Source: an uncultured Prevotellaceae bacterium (GTDB lineage Bacteria > Bacteroidota > Bacteroidia > Bacteroidales > Bacteroidaceae). Taken from it: DNA of 64,000 nt. The position numbers were made by a program, and so were the translations under genes. The notes beneath the pieces are model-generated. The model saw only the letters and a list, made by a program, of their open reading frames with translations, ran no database searches and had not been told where the DNA came from. Positions 36,250 to 45,177 of this stretch are shown here, piece by piece (the first letter of the stretch is position 1; every line of letters starts with the position of its first letter). Location of the stretch: contig CACZVN010000018.1 of assembly GCA_902784615.1 (NCBI GenBank), positions 1 through 64,000 on the forward strand, in the 5' to 3' direction.

Positions 36250-37535
36250 TCCTTGAAATCGAGTGTCAGTTGTTGTTCTTCAGCCGCCCGTTTCTGCTGG
36301 GTCTTCGAGAGTAGCAGAGGACGCAGTCGTTCTGGGCGCAGTTCGTTGATGCCGATGATAGGTTGCGAGAAGGCGGAGGTGAGTTCGCCGCAGGTGATGA
36401 AATACTTCGCTTTCTTCATCACCACACCCATCTTCTTCAGGTGGTAGGAGGTTATACGGTTAAAGCGACGGCTGTTCACAATGAGGACGGCAGATTTCAC
36501 ACCGATGCCAGGTACGCGGAGGATATGCTCATAGGGCGCACTGTTGATATCCACAGGGAAGAATTCGGGATGGCGCAGGGCCCAACCGAGTTTGGGATCC
36601 ACGTCGAGATCAAGGTGCGCATGGGCATCATCCACAATCTCATCGACATTGAAGTGGTAGAAACGCATCAGCCAGTCTGCCTGGTACAGACGGTTCTCGC
36701 GTACCAGGGGCGGCTGTTTCAAGACGGGCAGACGAGGGTCGTAGGTGTTCACGCTGACATAGCTGGAGTAATAGACGCGTCGCATCGTGGGCTGCTGGTA
36801 CATGGCGTTCGACATCTTCAGGATGTCGAGATCACTCTCCTTCGTGGCGCCCACGATCATTTGTGTCGATTGTCCTGCTGGCACGAAACGTGGTGCATGA
36901 CGGAACTTTTTCCGGTCCTCTTTGTTCTCAAGCACTCCCTGCTGAATCTGCGACATAGGCAGGAAGATGCTCTTATGGTCCTTCTCGGGCGCCAACGCCT
37001 TCAGAGACTCCTCCTTGGGGATCTCGATGTTCACGCTCATACGGTCAGCATATCGTCCCGCCTCTTGCAGCAGTTCCTGCGAAGCCCCGGGGATGGTCTT
37101 CAGGTGGATATAGCCATTAAAACGATGTACTGTCCGCAAGTCACGTACGATAGCTGTCAGCCGCTCCATCGTATAATCAGGATTCCTCACCACACCACTG
37201 CTCAAAAAGAGTCCTTCAATATAGTTACGGCGATAGAATTCCATCGTAATCTCCTCGAGTTCCGAGACGGAGAGCGTAGCCCGTTTGATATCGTTCGAAC
37301 GGCGGTTGATGCAGTAGGCGCAGTCGTACATGCAGTAGTTTGTAAGCATCACCTTCAGGAGTGAGATACAACGGCCGTCATCGGCAAACGAGTGGCAGAT
37401 GCCCATGCCGCCAACGGTGTTGCCCACCATCCCCTTCTTGCCAGAGCGCACAGTACCGCTCGACGAGCACGAGACATCGTACTTCGCCGACTCTGTGAGT
37501 ATCCGCAGCCGTTCCATGGTCTTCTCCGTCAGCAT
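36246..37535 (-). CDS. Putative DNA modification/repair radical SAM protein (TIGR03916 family)
   Basis: Start set at the ATG at 37535 (429 residues); the longer frame would cross the promoter box at 37560-37567. NYCMYDCAYC gives the CxxxCxxC cluster motif of radical-SAM enzymes at about residue 68. A C-terminal helix-hairpin-helix (ILRVPGIGVKSAVLIVNSRR) suggests DNA binding. The family co-occurs with TIGR03915 and is thought to act on DNA, but no reaction is known to me. Sits between gltD and glnN without apparent functional link to them. Confidence 0.82.
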   Translation of the reverse strand: MLTEKTMERLRILTESAKYDVSCSSSGTVRSGKKGMVGNTVGGMGICHSFADDGRCISLLKVMLTNYCMYDCAYCINRRSNDIKRATLSVSELEEITMEFYRRNYIEGLFLSSGVVRNPDYTMERLTAIVRDLRTVHRFNGYIHLKTIPGASQELLQEAGRYADRMSVNIEIPKEESLKALAPEKDHKSIFLPMSQIQQGVLENKEDRKKFRHAPRFVPAGQSTQMIVGATKESDLDILKMSNAMYQQPTMRRVYYSSYVSVNTYDPRLPVLKQPPLVRENRLYQADWLMRFYHFNVDEIVDDAHAHLDLDVDPKLGWALRHPEFFPVDINSAPYEHILRVPGIGVKSAVLIVNSRRFNRITSYHLKKMGVVMKKAKYFITCGELTSAFSQPIIGINELRPERLRPLLLSKTQQKRAAEEQQLTLDFKE

Positions 37536-37559
37536 TTGTGTAACCCGATTTGTTTTCTG

Positions 37560-37567
37560 CAAAAGTA
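37560..37567 (-). promoter_or_regulatory. Promoter -7 box of the radical-SAM operon
   Basis: TACTTTTG on the minus strand, 24 nt before the ATG at 37535. It immediately follows the T-tract of the gltBD terminator. Confidence 0.65.
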
Positions 37568-37574
37568 CAAAAAA

Positions 37575-37601
37575 TCTCGCAGATGGAAGCCATCTGCGAG
37601 A
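37575..37601 (-). terminator. Terminator of gltBD
   Basis: Perfect 12-bp stem (TCTCGCAGATGG) with AAG loop, followed on the minus strand by T6. 31 nt past the gltD stop. Confidence 0.88.
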
Positions 37602-37632
37602 AAGATTTTGCATTATTTGGGAAAAACGGTGC

Positions 37633-38979
37633 TTACTTCGAAAGGAAGGTTTTGACTTTCTGGGCAGTCTGTTTGCCGCTGGCCATGGCGCGCACCACGA
37701 GAGAGGCACCATTGGCGGCATCACCACATACGAACACATTCTTGGGATACTCTGGATGTTCGGGCTTCAGGAATCCCATGGCGAGGAGTACGAGTTCGGC
37801 CTTGATGATCTCGGGCTTGCCCTTCTCGACCATGATCGGACGACCACCTTCGGGGTTGGGCTTCCAGTCAATCTCCTGAACTTTGACACCTGTCAGTTTG
37901 CCATTCTCGCCTAAGAACTCTAATGTGTTGATGTTCCAACGACGGGTACAACCTTCCTCATGGCTCGAGGTGGTCTTCAGGGTACGTGGCCAGTTGGGCC
38001 AGGGGTTCTGAGGATCTTCAGGTCCCTCTACGGGCTTGGGCATGATCTCGATCTGTGTCACGCTCTTGCAACCCTGACGGTGGGCTGTACCGATACAGTC
38101 ACTACCTGTGTCACCACCACCGATCACCAGTACATCCTTGCCTTTGGCGGTGATGCGTTCGTCCTTGGAGAACTCCATACCTGCCAAGACTCTGTTCTGC
38201 TGACTCAGCAACTCGAGGGCGAAGTGAACGCCTTTCAGTTCACGACCAGGAGCCTTAAGGTCTCTGGCAGTAGGTGTACCAGTGGAGATGACCACGGCGT
38301 CGAATTGTTCTGATACTTTTGCGATATCCTCAACAGCCTCACCATATTTAAATGTGATGCCCTCTTCCTCCATCAGTTTCAGGCGACGGTCGATGATCGT
38401 CTTGTTCAGTTTGAAGTTGGGGATGCCGTAGCGTAGCAGACCGCCTGCGGCCTCGTTCTTCTCGAAGACGGTGACGGTATAACCCATCTGGTTCAGGTCG
38501 TTGGCGGCAGCGAGTCCTGCAGGACCAGCACCGATCACAGCCACTTTCTTACCGTTGCGCTCAGGGATATGCGGCTGGATATAACCCTCGCGGAAGGCTG
38601 CCTCGATGATGGAGGCCTCGTCCTCGCGGTTGGTCGTCGGCTCGTGGTTATAGCGGTTCAGTACACAGGCCTTCTCGCAGAGGGCGGGACAGATACGACC
38701 CGTAAACTCTGGGAAGGGGTTCGTGCTGGTGAGCAGTTGATAAGCCAGTTCCCAGTCACCCTTGAAGAGGGCATCATTCCACTCGGGGGCCTTGTTGCCC
38801 AGCGGACAGGCCCAGTGGCAGAATGGAACACCACAGTCCATGCAGCGGCTGGCCTGTTCGCGGCGCTGGTGGGTATTGAGCGTCTGCTCCACCTCACCGA
38901 AATCGTGGATTCTATCGTGAATCGGACGGTATCCCGCCTCCTGGCGGTGTATCTCTAAAAATGCTTTAGGATTTCCCAT
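37633..38979 (-). CDS. gltD: Glutamate synthase (NADPH) small subunit
   Basis: 448 residues. N-terminal iron-sulfur domain with RCMDCGVPFCHWACPLGN and CPALCEKACV, FAD-binding IGAGPAGLAAANDL, and NAD(P)H-binding VIGGGDTGSDCIG. Passes electrons from NADPH to the large subunit. Lies 21 nt after gltB in the same direction, forming the GOGAT operon that with glnN gives the GS-GOGAT cycle. Confidence 0.95.
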   Translation of the reverse strand: MGNPKAFLEIHRQEAGYRPIHDRIHDFGEVEQTLNTHQRREQASRCMDCGVPFCHWACPLGNKAPEWNDALFKGDWELAYQLLTSTNPFPEFTGRICPALCEKACVLNRYNHEPTTNREDEASIIEAAFREGYIQPHIPERNGKKVAVIGAGPAGLAAANDLNQMGYTVTVFEKNEAAGGLLRYGIPNFKLNKTIIDRRLKLMEEEGITFKYGEAVEDIAKVSEQFDAVVISTGTPTARDLKAPGRELKGVHFALELLSQQNRVLAGMEFSKDERITAKGKDVLVIGGGDTGSDCIGTAHRQGCKSVTQIEIMPKPVEGPEDPQNPWPNWPRTLKTTSSHEEGCTRRWNINTLEFLGENGKLTGVKVQEIDWKPNPEGGRPIMVEKGKPEIIKAELVLLAMGFLKPEHPEYPKNVFVCGDAANGASLVVRAMASGKQTAQKVKTFLSK

Positions 38980-39000
38980 AATCTTTTGCTGTTTGAAGTT

Positions 39001-42000
39001 TTAATATTCTCTTTGCATGTCGGCGATCTTCTCGCGCAGTTTCTTCATTTGCTCCTCCTGAAGCACGCGTTTGTACTCAATAGGAACAACTTGGATGAAG
39101 TCTGTGACGTAGCGCTGCCAGTCGTCGAGCATCCGTCCTGCGAGGGCTGAACCCGTGTGGAGGTAGTGCTGACGGATCAGTTCGAGCAGTTCCTTGCGGC
39201 TGACGCTGTCCTCGACGAGTCCTAACTCTACCATATCCATATTGCAGAAGTAGTCGAACGTGTGGTCTTTGTCGTACACATATGCCACACCGCCACTCAT
39301 ACCGGCTGCGAAGTTGCGACCCGTCTTACCAAGTACTACCACGCGACCACCAGTCATATATTCACAGCAGTGGTCACCAGCACCCTCGATGACAGCAATG
39401 GCACCAGAGTTACGCACACCAAAGCGCTCACCCACCTTACCATTGATATAGAGTTCACCACTTGTGGCGCCATAAAGACCCGTGTTACCTGCGATGATAT
39501 TGTCCTCGGCCTTGAAGTTCGATCGTGTAGGCGGTAGGATGGCGATGCGTCCGCCGCTGAGTCCCTTGGCAAAGTAGTCGTTGGTTTCACCTTCGAGTTT
39601 GAAGTTGATGCCGTGAGCGAGGAAAGCGCCAAACGACTGTCCTGCAGAACCCTTGAACTTCACGTTGATAGTTTCATCAGGAAGACCTGCCAGACCGTAT
39701 TTCCCTGCCACTGTACCAGAGAGCATCGTACCCACGGCACGATCCGTATTCTTAATGGCATAGTCGAGCGACACTTCCTTCTGTTGTTCGATGGCCTTGG
39801 CGGCTGCCTCGATCATCTGTTGGTCGAGGATCGTACCCTGCATACCCAGAGGTACGGCGGGTTTGGTCATGTCACCCGTGAAGTGGAGTGTCCCCTCTTC
39901 CTTGTTCAACAGTCTGTCGAAGTCGAGCACAGAGGCGCCTGTCTCGATGAGGTCTGTACGTCCTACGATATCGTTGAGGCTCTTGAAGCCCATCTCGGCC
40001 AGATACTCGCGTACCTCTTGGGCGAGGAACGTGAAGTAGTTCACCAGGTATTCATATCTTCCAACGAAGTGCTTTCTCAGTTCTGCGTTCTGCGTAGCCA
40101 CACCCATCGGACAGGTGTTCAGGTTACATTTGCGCATCATTACACAGCCCAGAACGATCAGCGCAGCCGTTCCGAAACCAAACTCCTCAGCACCTAACAA
40201 AGCCATCAGCACGATGTCGCGACCAGTCTTGATCTGGCCATCTACCTGCAGACGGACGTTGCTGCGCAGACCGTTGCGGACGAGTGTCTGCTGTGTCTCA
40301 GAGAGTCCGATCTCTGGCGAGATACCAGCGAAGCGCATGCTTGAGGCAGGACTTGCGCCCGTACCACCCTCTGCACCACTGATGATGATGAGGTCGGCCT
40401 TAGCCTTAGCCACACCAGCGGCAATCGTTCCTACACCACTCTCAGCCACGAGTTTTACGCTGACAGCAGCCTTCGGGTTCACGTTCTTCAGATCGAAGAT
40501 CAATTGTGCCAGGTCCTCGATACTATAGATGTCGTGATGAGGTGGGGGCGAGATCAGTGAGATTCCAGGGATGGAGTGACGCGTCTTGGCGATCACCTCA
40601 TTCACCTTAAAACCAGGCAGTTGTCCGCCCTCTCCAGGCTTGGCACCCTGGGCCACCTTGATCTGTATTTCTTCAGCGTTCACCAGATATTCGACTGTCA
40701 CACCAAAACGGCCTGATGCCACCTGTTTCGTCTTTGAACTGAGGCTGATGCCGTCAAAGGTGGAGTGGAAGCGCTCCGAGTCTTCACCACCCTCACCAGT
40801 GTTCGAACGAGCACCCAGTTTATTCATGGCCAGACAGATGGCCTCGTGAGCCTCCTTCGAGAGGGCACCAAACGACATGGCACCTGCCACGAAGTGCTTC
40901 ACGATGTTCTCTACAGGCTCCACCTCGTCGATGCTGATGGGGTTCTTCTTCCAACCCATGAAGTCGCGGATGAAGATGGGCGATTCCTTGGTATCCACCA
41001 GTTTCGAGAACTGTTTGAACTTCTCGTAGTTACCAGTGCGCGTGGCCAGTTGCAGGGTGGCAATCGTTTCAGGGTTCCAGGCATGCTTGATACCGTCCTT
41101 GCGCCAGTGGAACTGACCCAGGTTAGGCAGGAATGTGGTGTCTGTGTTGCTATGGGCAAAGGCTGCCTGATGCATGGCTACGGCATCGCTGGCGATCTTT
41201 TCCAGTCCGATGCCACCGATGGTGCTCACCTCCGTACCGAAGTAGGTCTTCAGCAGGTTCTCACTCAGTCCGATGCTTTCGAAGATCTTCGCACCACGAT
41301 ACGAGCGGATGGTCGAGATACCCATCTTGGCCATGATCTTAAACAGACCCTTCTTCACGGCCTTGATGTAATTGGTCTCGGCAGTAGCGTAGTCTTCCTG
41401 TATCTTATGCTGTTTCACGAGGTTGTCGAGGATGGCGAACGTCATGTAGGGACAGAGGGCCGAAGCACCGTAGCCCAACAACAGGGCGGCATGCATTGTT
41501 TCACGGATCTCACCGCTCTCCACGATCAGGGCTGTCTGCACACGTTTGCCGACAGAGATTAGATAGTGGTGAACGGCACTCACAGCCAACAGACTTGGAA
41601 TCGCCACATGCTCAGCATCCACGTCGCGGTCGCTCAGGATGATGTAGTTATACCCCTCATCCACACTTTTCTCGGCCTGATGACACAGGGCGTCGAGCGC
41701 CTCGCGCAGACCGTCGCCACCCTTCGTTCCATCAAACAAAGTAGGCAACTTAATGGTATTGAATCCCTTATAGCGAATGTTGCACAGGATATCCAGTTGT
41801 GTGTTGTTCAGAATCGGGTGTGGCAGACGCACCATCTTACAGTTCGTCTCGTCAGGGTTCAGGATGCCCGTACCCACGCGTCCGATATATTCCGTCAGCG
41901 ACATCACCAGTTCCTCACGGATGGAGTCGATGGCGGGGTTCGTCACCTGGGCAAACTGCTGACGGAAGTAGTTGAAAAACGTCTGCGGCTTGTCAGAGAG

Positions 42001-43485
42001 TACGGCCAGTGGCGTATCGTTACCCATCGAGGCCGTAGGCTCCTGACCGTTTACGGCCATCGGTACGATGGTGGCGTCGATATCCTCGGCACCATAGCCG
42101 AACATCACCTCTTTCTTCAGCAGGTCGCTGACACCGTTCTCCACGTGGCGGCCGCTCTTCAGTTTCTCTAACTGGATGCGGTTCGTGCTCAACCACTGGC
42201 GATACGGATGTTCGTTGGCCAACTGCTGTTTGATCTCGCCGTCGTAGTATATTTTTCCTTCCTTAGTATCAATGAGTAGGATCTTACCAGGCTGCAGACG
42301 ACCCTTCTCTGCAATCTCCGTGGGGTCGAAGTCCATCACACCCACCTCCGAGGCCACGATCATCGTGTCGTTCTTGGTGATGGTGTAACGGGCGGGACGC
42401 AGACCATTACGGTCGAGCATACCACCAGCGAAACGTCCGTCGCTGAACAGCAGGGCGGCGGGACCGTCCCATGGCTCCATCAGGATGGAGTGGTACTCGT
42501 AGAAGGCCTTCAGATCCTCCGAGATGGGGTTCTTGTCATTGAAGCTTTCTGGCACCAGCACGCTCATGGCGTGGGGCAGTGAGAGACCGCTCATCACGAA
42601 GAACTCCAGTACGTTGTCAAGGCTGGCAGAGTCGCTCATGCCAGGCTGTACGATGGGTGAGATGGCCTTGGCGTCGCCTAAGGCCTCACTCGACAGTACG
42701 CTCTCTCGCGCCTGCATCCAACCACGGTTACCACGGATGGTGTTGATCTCACCGTTGTGACACAACAGGCGGAAGGGCTGGGCCAGCGACCACGTCGGGA
42801 ATGTGTTTGTGCTGAAACGTGAGTGCACCAGCGCCAGTCCGCTTGTCAGATAGGGGTTGGTCAAATCGGGGAAATACTGACGCACTTGCATCGACGACAG
42901 CATTCCTTTATAAATCATGTTTGTGTTGCTCAGTGAACAGATGTAGAAGTCCTTGTGGTTGACCCGCTTCTCGATCTTCTTCCTAATAATATATAATGTA
43001 CGTGGGAAGGCCTCGACCTTTTCATCACTGACACCCGTAATGAAGATCTGCTTGATGTCGGGCTCCGTACCTAATGCAGCCTCACCCAGACAGTCAGGGT
43101 TAGTGGGCACCGTCCTCAGGTGCATCAACTGCAATCCCTCGCGTTCGATCTCTTCGATCATGATGCTCAGGATTTCCTGCTGTGCCTTCTCCTCTTTGGG
43201 CAGGAACACCAGACCGGTGCCGTATTTGCCTTTCTCTGGCACGGGGATACCCTGTAACAGGATAAACTCGTGCGGGATCTGGATCATGATGCCCGCACCG
43301 TCGCCGTCTTTTCCGACTTCTGCACCACGATGCCGCATATTCTCCAGCACCTTGAGTGCATTATCGACGAGCTCATGGCTCTTGTTGCCGTGGATGTTCA
43401 CAATCATGCCAACACCACACGCATCATGCTCGTACGCACTTTGGTAGAGTCCTTTTTCGGTTTGAGTTTGCTTACTTTTTGTCAT
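39001..43485 (-). CDS. gltB: Glutamate synthase large subunit
   Basis: Start at the ATG at 43485 gives 1494 residues; the longer frame runs into the promoter. A 22-residue leader ends at AYEHDA before the catalytic Cys23 (CGVGMI), the normal Ntn amidotransferase processing site. Then class II amidotransferase, central domain, FMN-binding synthase domain (SGAEGGTGASP, cysteine cluster CVMMRKCNLNTCPMGVATQ for 3Fe-4S) and C-terminal GXGXG helix domain. Makes two glutamates from glutamine and 2-oxoglutarate. First gene of gltBD. Preceded by -7 box 43527-43534 and an operator-like palindrome at 43601-43637. Confidence 0.96.
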   Translation of the reverse strand: MTKSKQTQTEKGLYQSAYEHDACGVGMIVNIHGNKSHELVDNALKVLENMRHRGAEVGKDGDGAGIMIQIPHEFILLQGIPVPEKGKYGTGLVFLPKEEKAQQEILSIMIEEIEREGLQLMHLRTVPTNPDCLGEAALGTEPDIKQIFITGVSDEKVEAFPRTLYIIRKKIEKRVNHKDFYICSLSNTNMIYKGMLSSMQVRQYFPDLTNPYLTSGLALVHSRFSTNTFPTWSLAQPFRLLCHNGEINTIRGNRGWMQARESVLSSEALGDAKAISPIVQPGMSDSASLDNVLEFFVMSGLSLPHAMSVLVPESFNDKNPISEDLKAFYEYHSILMEPWDGPAALLFSDGRFAGGMLDRNGLRPARYTITKNDTMIVASEVGVMDFDPTEIAEKGRLQPGKILLIDTKEGKIYYDGEIKQQLANEHPYRQWLSTNRIQLEKLKSGRHVENGVSDLLKKEVMFGYGAEDIDATIVPMAVNGQEPTASMGNDTPLAVLSDKPQTFFNYFRQQFAQVTNPAIDSIREELVMSLTEYIGRVGTGILNPDETNCKMVRLPHPILNNTQLDILCNIRYKGFNTIKLPTLFDGTKGGDGLREALDALCHQAEKSVDEGYNYIILSDRDVDAEHVAIPSLLAVSAVHHYLISVGKRVQTALIVESGEIRETMHAALLLGYGASALCPYMTFAILDNLVKQHKIQEDYATAETNYIKAVKKGLFKIMAKMGISTIRSYRGAKIFESIGLSENLLKTYFGTEVSTIGGIGLEKIASDAVAMHQAAFAHSNTDTTFLPNLGQFHWRKDGIKHAWNPETIATLQLATRTGNYEKFKQFSKLVDTKESPIFIRDFMGWKKNPISIDEVEPVENIVKHFVAGAMSFGALSKEAHEAICLAMNKLGARSNTGEGGEDSERFHSTFDGISLSSKTKQVASGRFGVTVEYLVNAEEIQIKVAQGAKPGEGGQLPGFKVNEVIAKTRHSIPGISLISPPPHHDIYSIEDLAQLIFDLKNVNPKAAVSVKLVAESGVGTIAAGVAKAKADLIIISGAEGGTGASPASSMRFAGISPEIGLSETQQTLVRNGLRSNVRLQVDGQIKTGRDIVLMALLGAEEFGFGTAALIVLGCVMMRKCNLNTCPMGVATQNAELRKHFVGRYEYLVNYFTFLAQEVREYLAEMGFKSLNDIVGRTDLIETGASVLDFDRLLNKEEGTLHFTGDMTKPAVPLGMQGTILDQQMIEAAAKAIEQQKEVSLDYAIKNTDRAVGTMLSGTVAGKYGLAGLPDETINVKFKGSAGQSFGAFLAHGINFKLEGETNDYFAKGLSGGRIAILPPTRSNFKAEDNIIAGNTGLYGATSGELYINGKVGERFGVRNSGAIAVIEGAGDHCCEYMTGGRVVVLGKTGRNFAAGMSGGVAYVYDKDHTFDYFCNMDMVELGLVEDSVSRKELLELIRQHYLHTGSALAGRMLDDWQRYVTDFIQVVPIEYKRVLQEEQMKKLREKIADMQREY

Positions 43486-43526
43486 ATTATCCTTGTTTAA
43501 TCTTTCTTTTTGCTTGAAATCGACGG

Positions 43527-43534
43527 CAAAGGTA
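43527..43534 (-). promoter_or_regulatory. gltBD promoter -7 box
   Basis: TACCTTTG on the minus strand, preceded by AATGTCA as at glnN. Confidence 0.7.
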
Positions 43535-43600
43535 TGACATTTTGTAAACTTACACCGTCTCTTTCCGTACATTTTAATCTTGTTTTTCCGTTAAAGTAAC

Positions 43601-43637
43601 AATCTGTAATGATATTGTGCCGATTTGCTTACAAATT
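43601..43637. promoter_or_regulatory. Nitrogen-operator candidate at gltBD
   Basis: AATCTGTAAT (7 of 10 to consensus), 17-nt spacer, CTTACAAATT (9 of 10). Arm centres are 75 and 102 nt upstream of the gltB -7 box centre, identical to glnN. Confidence 0.6.
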
Positions 43638-43650
43638 GAAAGCAGAAATG

Positions 43651-44463
43651 CTAAGGAAGTTCTATTTCACCATCGAAGACAAAGGCGGCAGGTCCCGTCA
43701 TATAGACGTGGTTGTCGCTCTCGCGCCATTCAATGTCAAGCGTGCCACCATCCATCACGATACGGCTTTTCCTACCCGCTCTCTCTGTGATGCAGGCTGC
43801 TACAGCCGTGGCACAGGCACCTGTGCCACAGGCCATCGTGATACCGCTACCCCGTTCCCAGACGCGGGTGCGGATACTGCCGTCGGCCTCGATGCGTGCA
43901 AACTCGATGTTGCAACGCTGGGGAAAGGCAGGGTGGAGTTCAAGGATGCGCCCAGTCTCGCCCACTTGGTCGATGTCATCCGTAAAGATGACGTAGTGGG
44001 GGTTCCCCATTGACACGAAGGTGCCTTTGCCCATACTGCGCGACGGTATGAACTGCTCTTCATTTTCCAGGACAGGTTCCAGCATATCGACGGTGACGCT
44101 TTCCACCGTGCCGTCTGGTGCGACATGGAGGTCCAGCGTCTTGATGCCAGAGAGCGTGAGAAGTCGGATCTGTGTTTGTGTTGTCAGGGCTCTCTCATAC
44201 AAATATTTTCCGATGCAACGCGAGGCGTTGCCGCACATCATGGCTTCGCTGCCGTCGGCATTGAAGATGCGCATCGAGAAGTCGGCCTCAGGAACGGGTG
44301 ATTCCCCAATCAGCACCAGTCCGTCGCTGCCGATGCCTTTGTGGCGATCGCTCCAGACAATGGCCGCTTTCTCGGGATCAGGCACAGAATATAATAAGGT
44401 GTTGACGTAGATGTAGTCATTGCCTGCTCCGTGCATCTTGGTAAATGGTATCTTCTCTTTCAT
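43651..44463 (-). CDS. dapF: Diaminopimelate epimerase
   Basis: 270 residues from the ATG at 44463 ([20 protein letters not shown]); a longer frame adds 21 residues that would lie across the -7 box. Converts LL- to meso-diaminopimelate for lysine and peptidoglycan. Both catalytic cysteines are present, in CGNASRCIG and MACGTGACA. In many Bacteroidales dapF is next to dapL; here they are about 10 kb apart, but both have the same operator-like element upstream. Divergent from glnK. Confidence 0.93.
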   Translation of the reverse strand: MKEKIPFTKMHGAGNDYIYVNTLLYSVPDPEKAAIVWSDRHKGIGSDGLVLIGESPVPEADFSMRIFNADGSEAMMCGNASRCIGKYLYERALTTQTQIRLLTLSGIKTLDLHVAPDGTVESVTVDMLEPVLENEEQFIPSRSMGKGTFVSMGNPHYVIFTDDIDQVGETGRILELHPAFPQRCNIEFARIEADGSIRTRVWERGSGITMACGTGACATAVAACITERAGRKSRIVMDGGTLDIEWRESDNHVYMTGPAAFVFDGEIELP

Positions 44464-44483
44464 ATTGTTCTTGTTTGCGACGG

Positions 44484-44491
44484 CAAAATTA
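44484..44491 (-). promoter_or_regulatory. dapF promoter -7 box
   Basis: TAATTTTG on the minus strand, 20 nt upstream of the ATG. Confidence 0.6.
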
Positions 44492-44556
44492 CGGCGATAT
44501 GGATAAAAATGCAAAGAATATTTCATATTATGATCTTTGTTTTGACGAAAGGTAAC

Positions 44557-44598
44557 AAATCGTAAGTAAAATACCGTCTATTTCTTTCAAATCGTAAG
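44557..44598. promoter_or_regulatory. Nitrogen-operator candidate between dapF and glnK, plus extra half-site
   Basis: AAATCGTAAG (44557-44566), 17-nt spacer with CCGT, CTTTCAAATC (44584-44593). Relative to the dapF -7 box the arms are centred at 74 and 101 nt. A second AAATCGTAAG at 44589-44598 is centred exactly 102 nt upstream of the glnK -7 box. The 326-bp gap 44464-44789 holds this, the two promoters, and nothing else I recognise. Confidence 0.65.
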
Positions 44599-44691
44599 CA
44601 AATATATGTTAAAGAAATCAAAACGATAACGAAAGGTAATATTTTTATCCAAAACGCGAACATTCATGCTTATTTTACTATCATAATGTCG

Positions 44692-44699
44692 TAACTTTG
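44692..44699 (+). promoter_or_regulatory. glnK-amt promoter -7 box
   Basis: TAACTTTG preceded by AATGTCG, matching the core-promoter extension of glnN and gltB. Leader of about 85 nt to the glnK ATG. Confidence 0.65.
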
Positions 44700-44789
44700 C
44701 ACCCAGAAACGGACAAAGTGTCACAAGTAAATTGTAAAACGAGAGAGAAAAGGTAAAAAGAAAAAGGTAACATTTAAAATTAAAAAGGT

Positions 44790-45137
44790 ATGAAAAAGAT
44801 TGAAGCAATTATCCGCAAGACCAAGTTCGAGGAGGTGAAGGCCGCATTGCTTTCATCAGACATCGACTGGTTTGAGTACCACGACGTCCACGGTATCGGA
44901 CAGAGCCGTCAGGAACGAATCTATCGTGGTGTGCAGTATAGTACCGACGTGATCGAGCGCGTGGCGATCTCCATTGTCTGTCGTGATATCATCGTCGATC
45001 CTACCATCAAGGTACTGCTGGAAGTGGCCCATACGGGTGAGGTTGGTGATGGTCGTATCTTTGTGAGCGACGTCATAGAGACATGGTCTATACGCACCGG
45101 CGAGAACGGTGACACGGTACTCCGTGATAAAAAGTAA
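44790..45137 (+). CDS. glnK: Nitrogen regulatory protein P-II (GlnK type)
   Basis: 115 residues. Trimeric sensor of 2-oxoglutarate and ATP/ADP that gates ammonium channels. The T-loop has RGVQYSTDV with the conserved Tyr at residue 50 (the uridylylation position in enterics), and the B-loop HTGEVGDGRIFV and C-loop RTG are intact. Immediately upstream of amt, so the GlnK name fits better than GlnB. Whether the Tyr is modified in this group is not known from sequence. Confidence 0.93.
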   Translation: MKKIEAIIRKTKFEEVKAALLSSDIDWFEYHDVHGIGQSRQERIYRGVQYSTDVIERVAISIVCRDIIVDPTIKVLLEVAHTGEVGDGRIFVSDVIETWSIRTGENGDTVLRDKK

Positions 45138-45177
45138 AAAGGTGAGAAAGTAATAAGGGTAACAACACAAACACAAA

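Noticed and set aside
43541-43575. Second copy of the nitrogen palindrome near the gltB -33 region (TTTTGTAAA, ACCGT, TACATTTT)
   Set aside because: Arms match only with shifts of one base and the 17-nt spacing is lost; it may be a degenerate site but cannot be counted.
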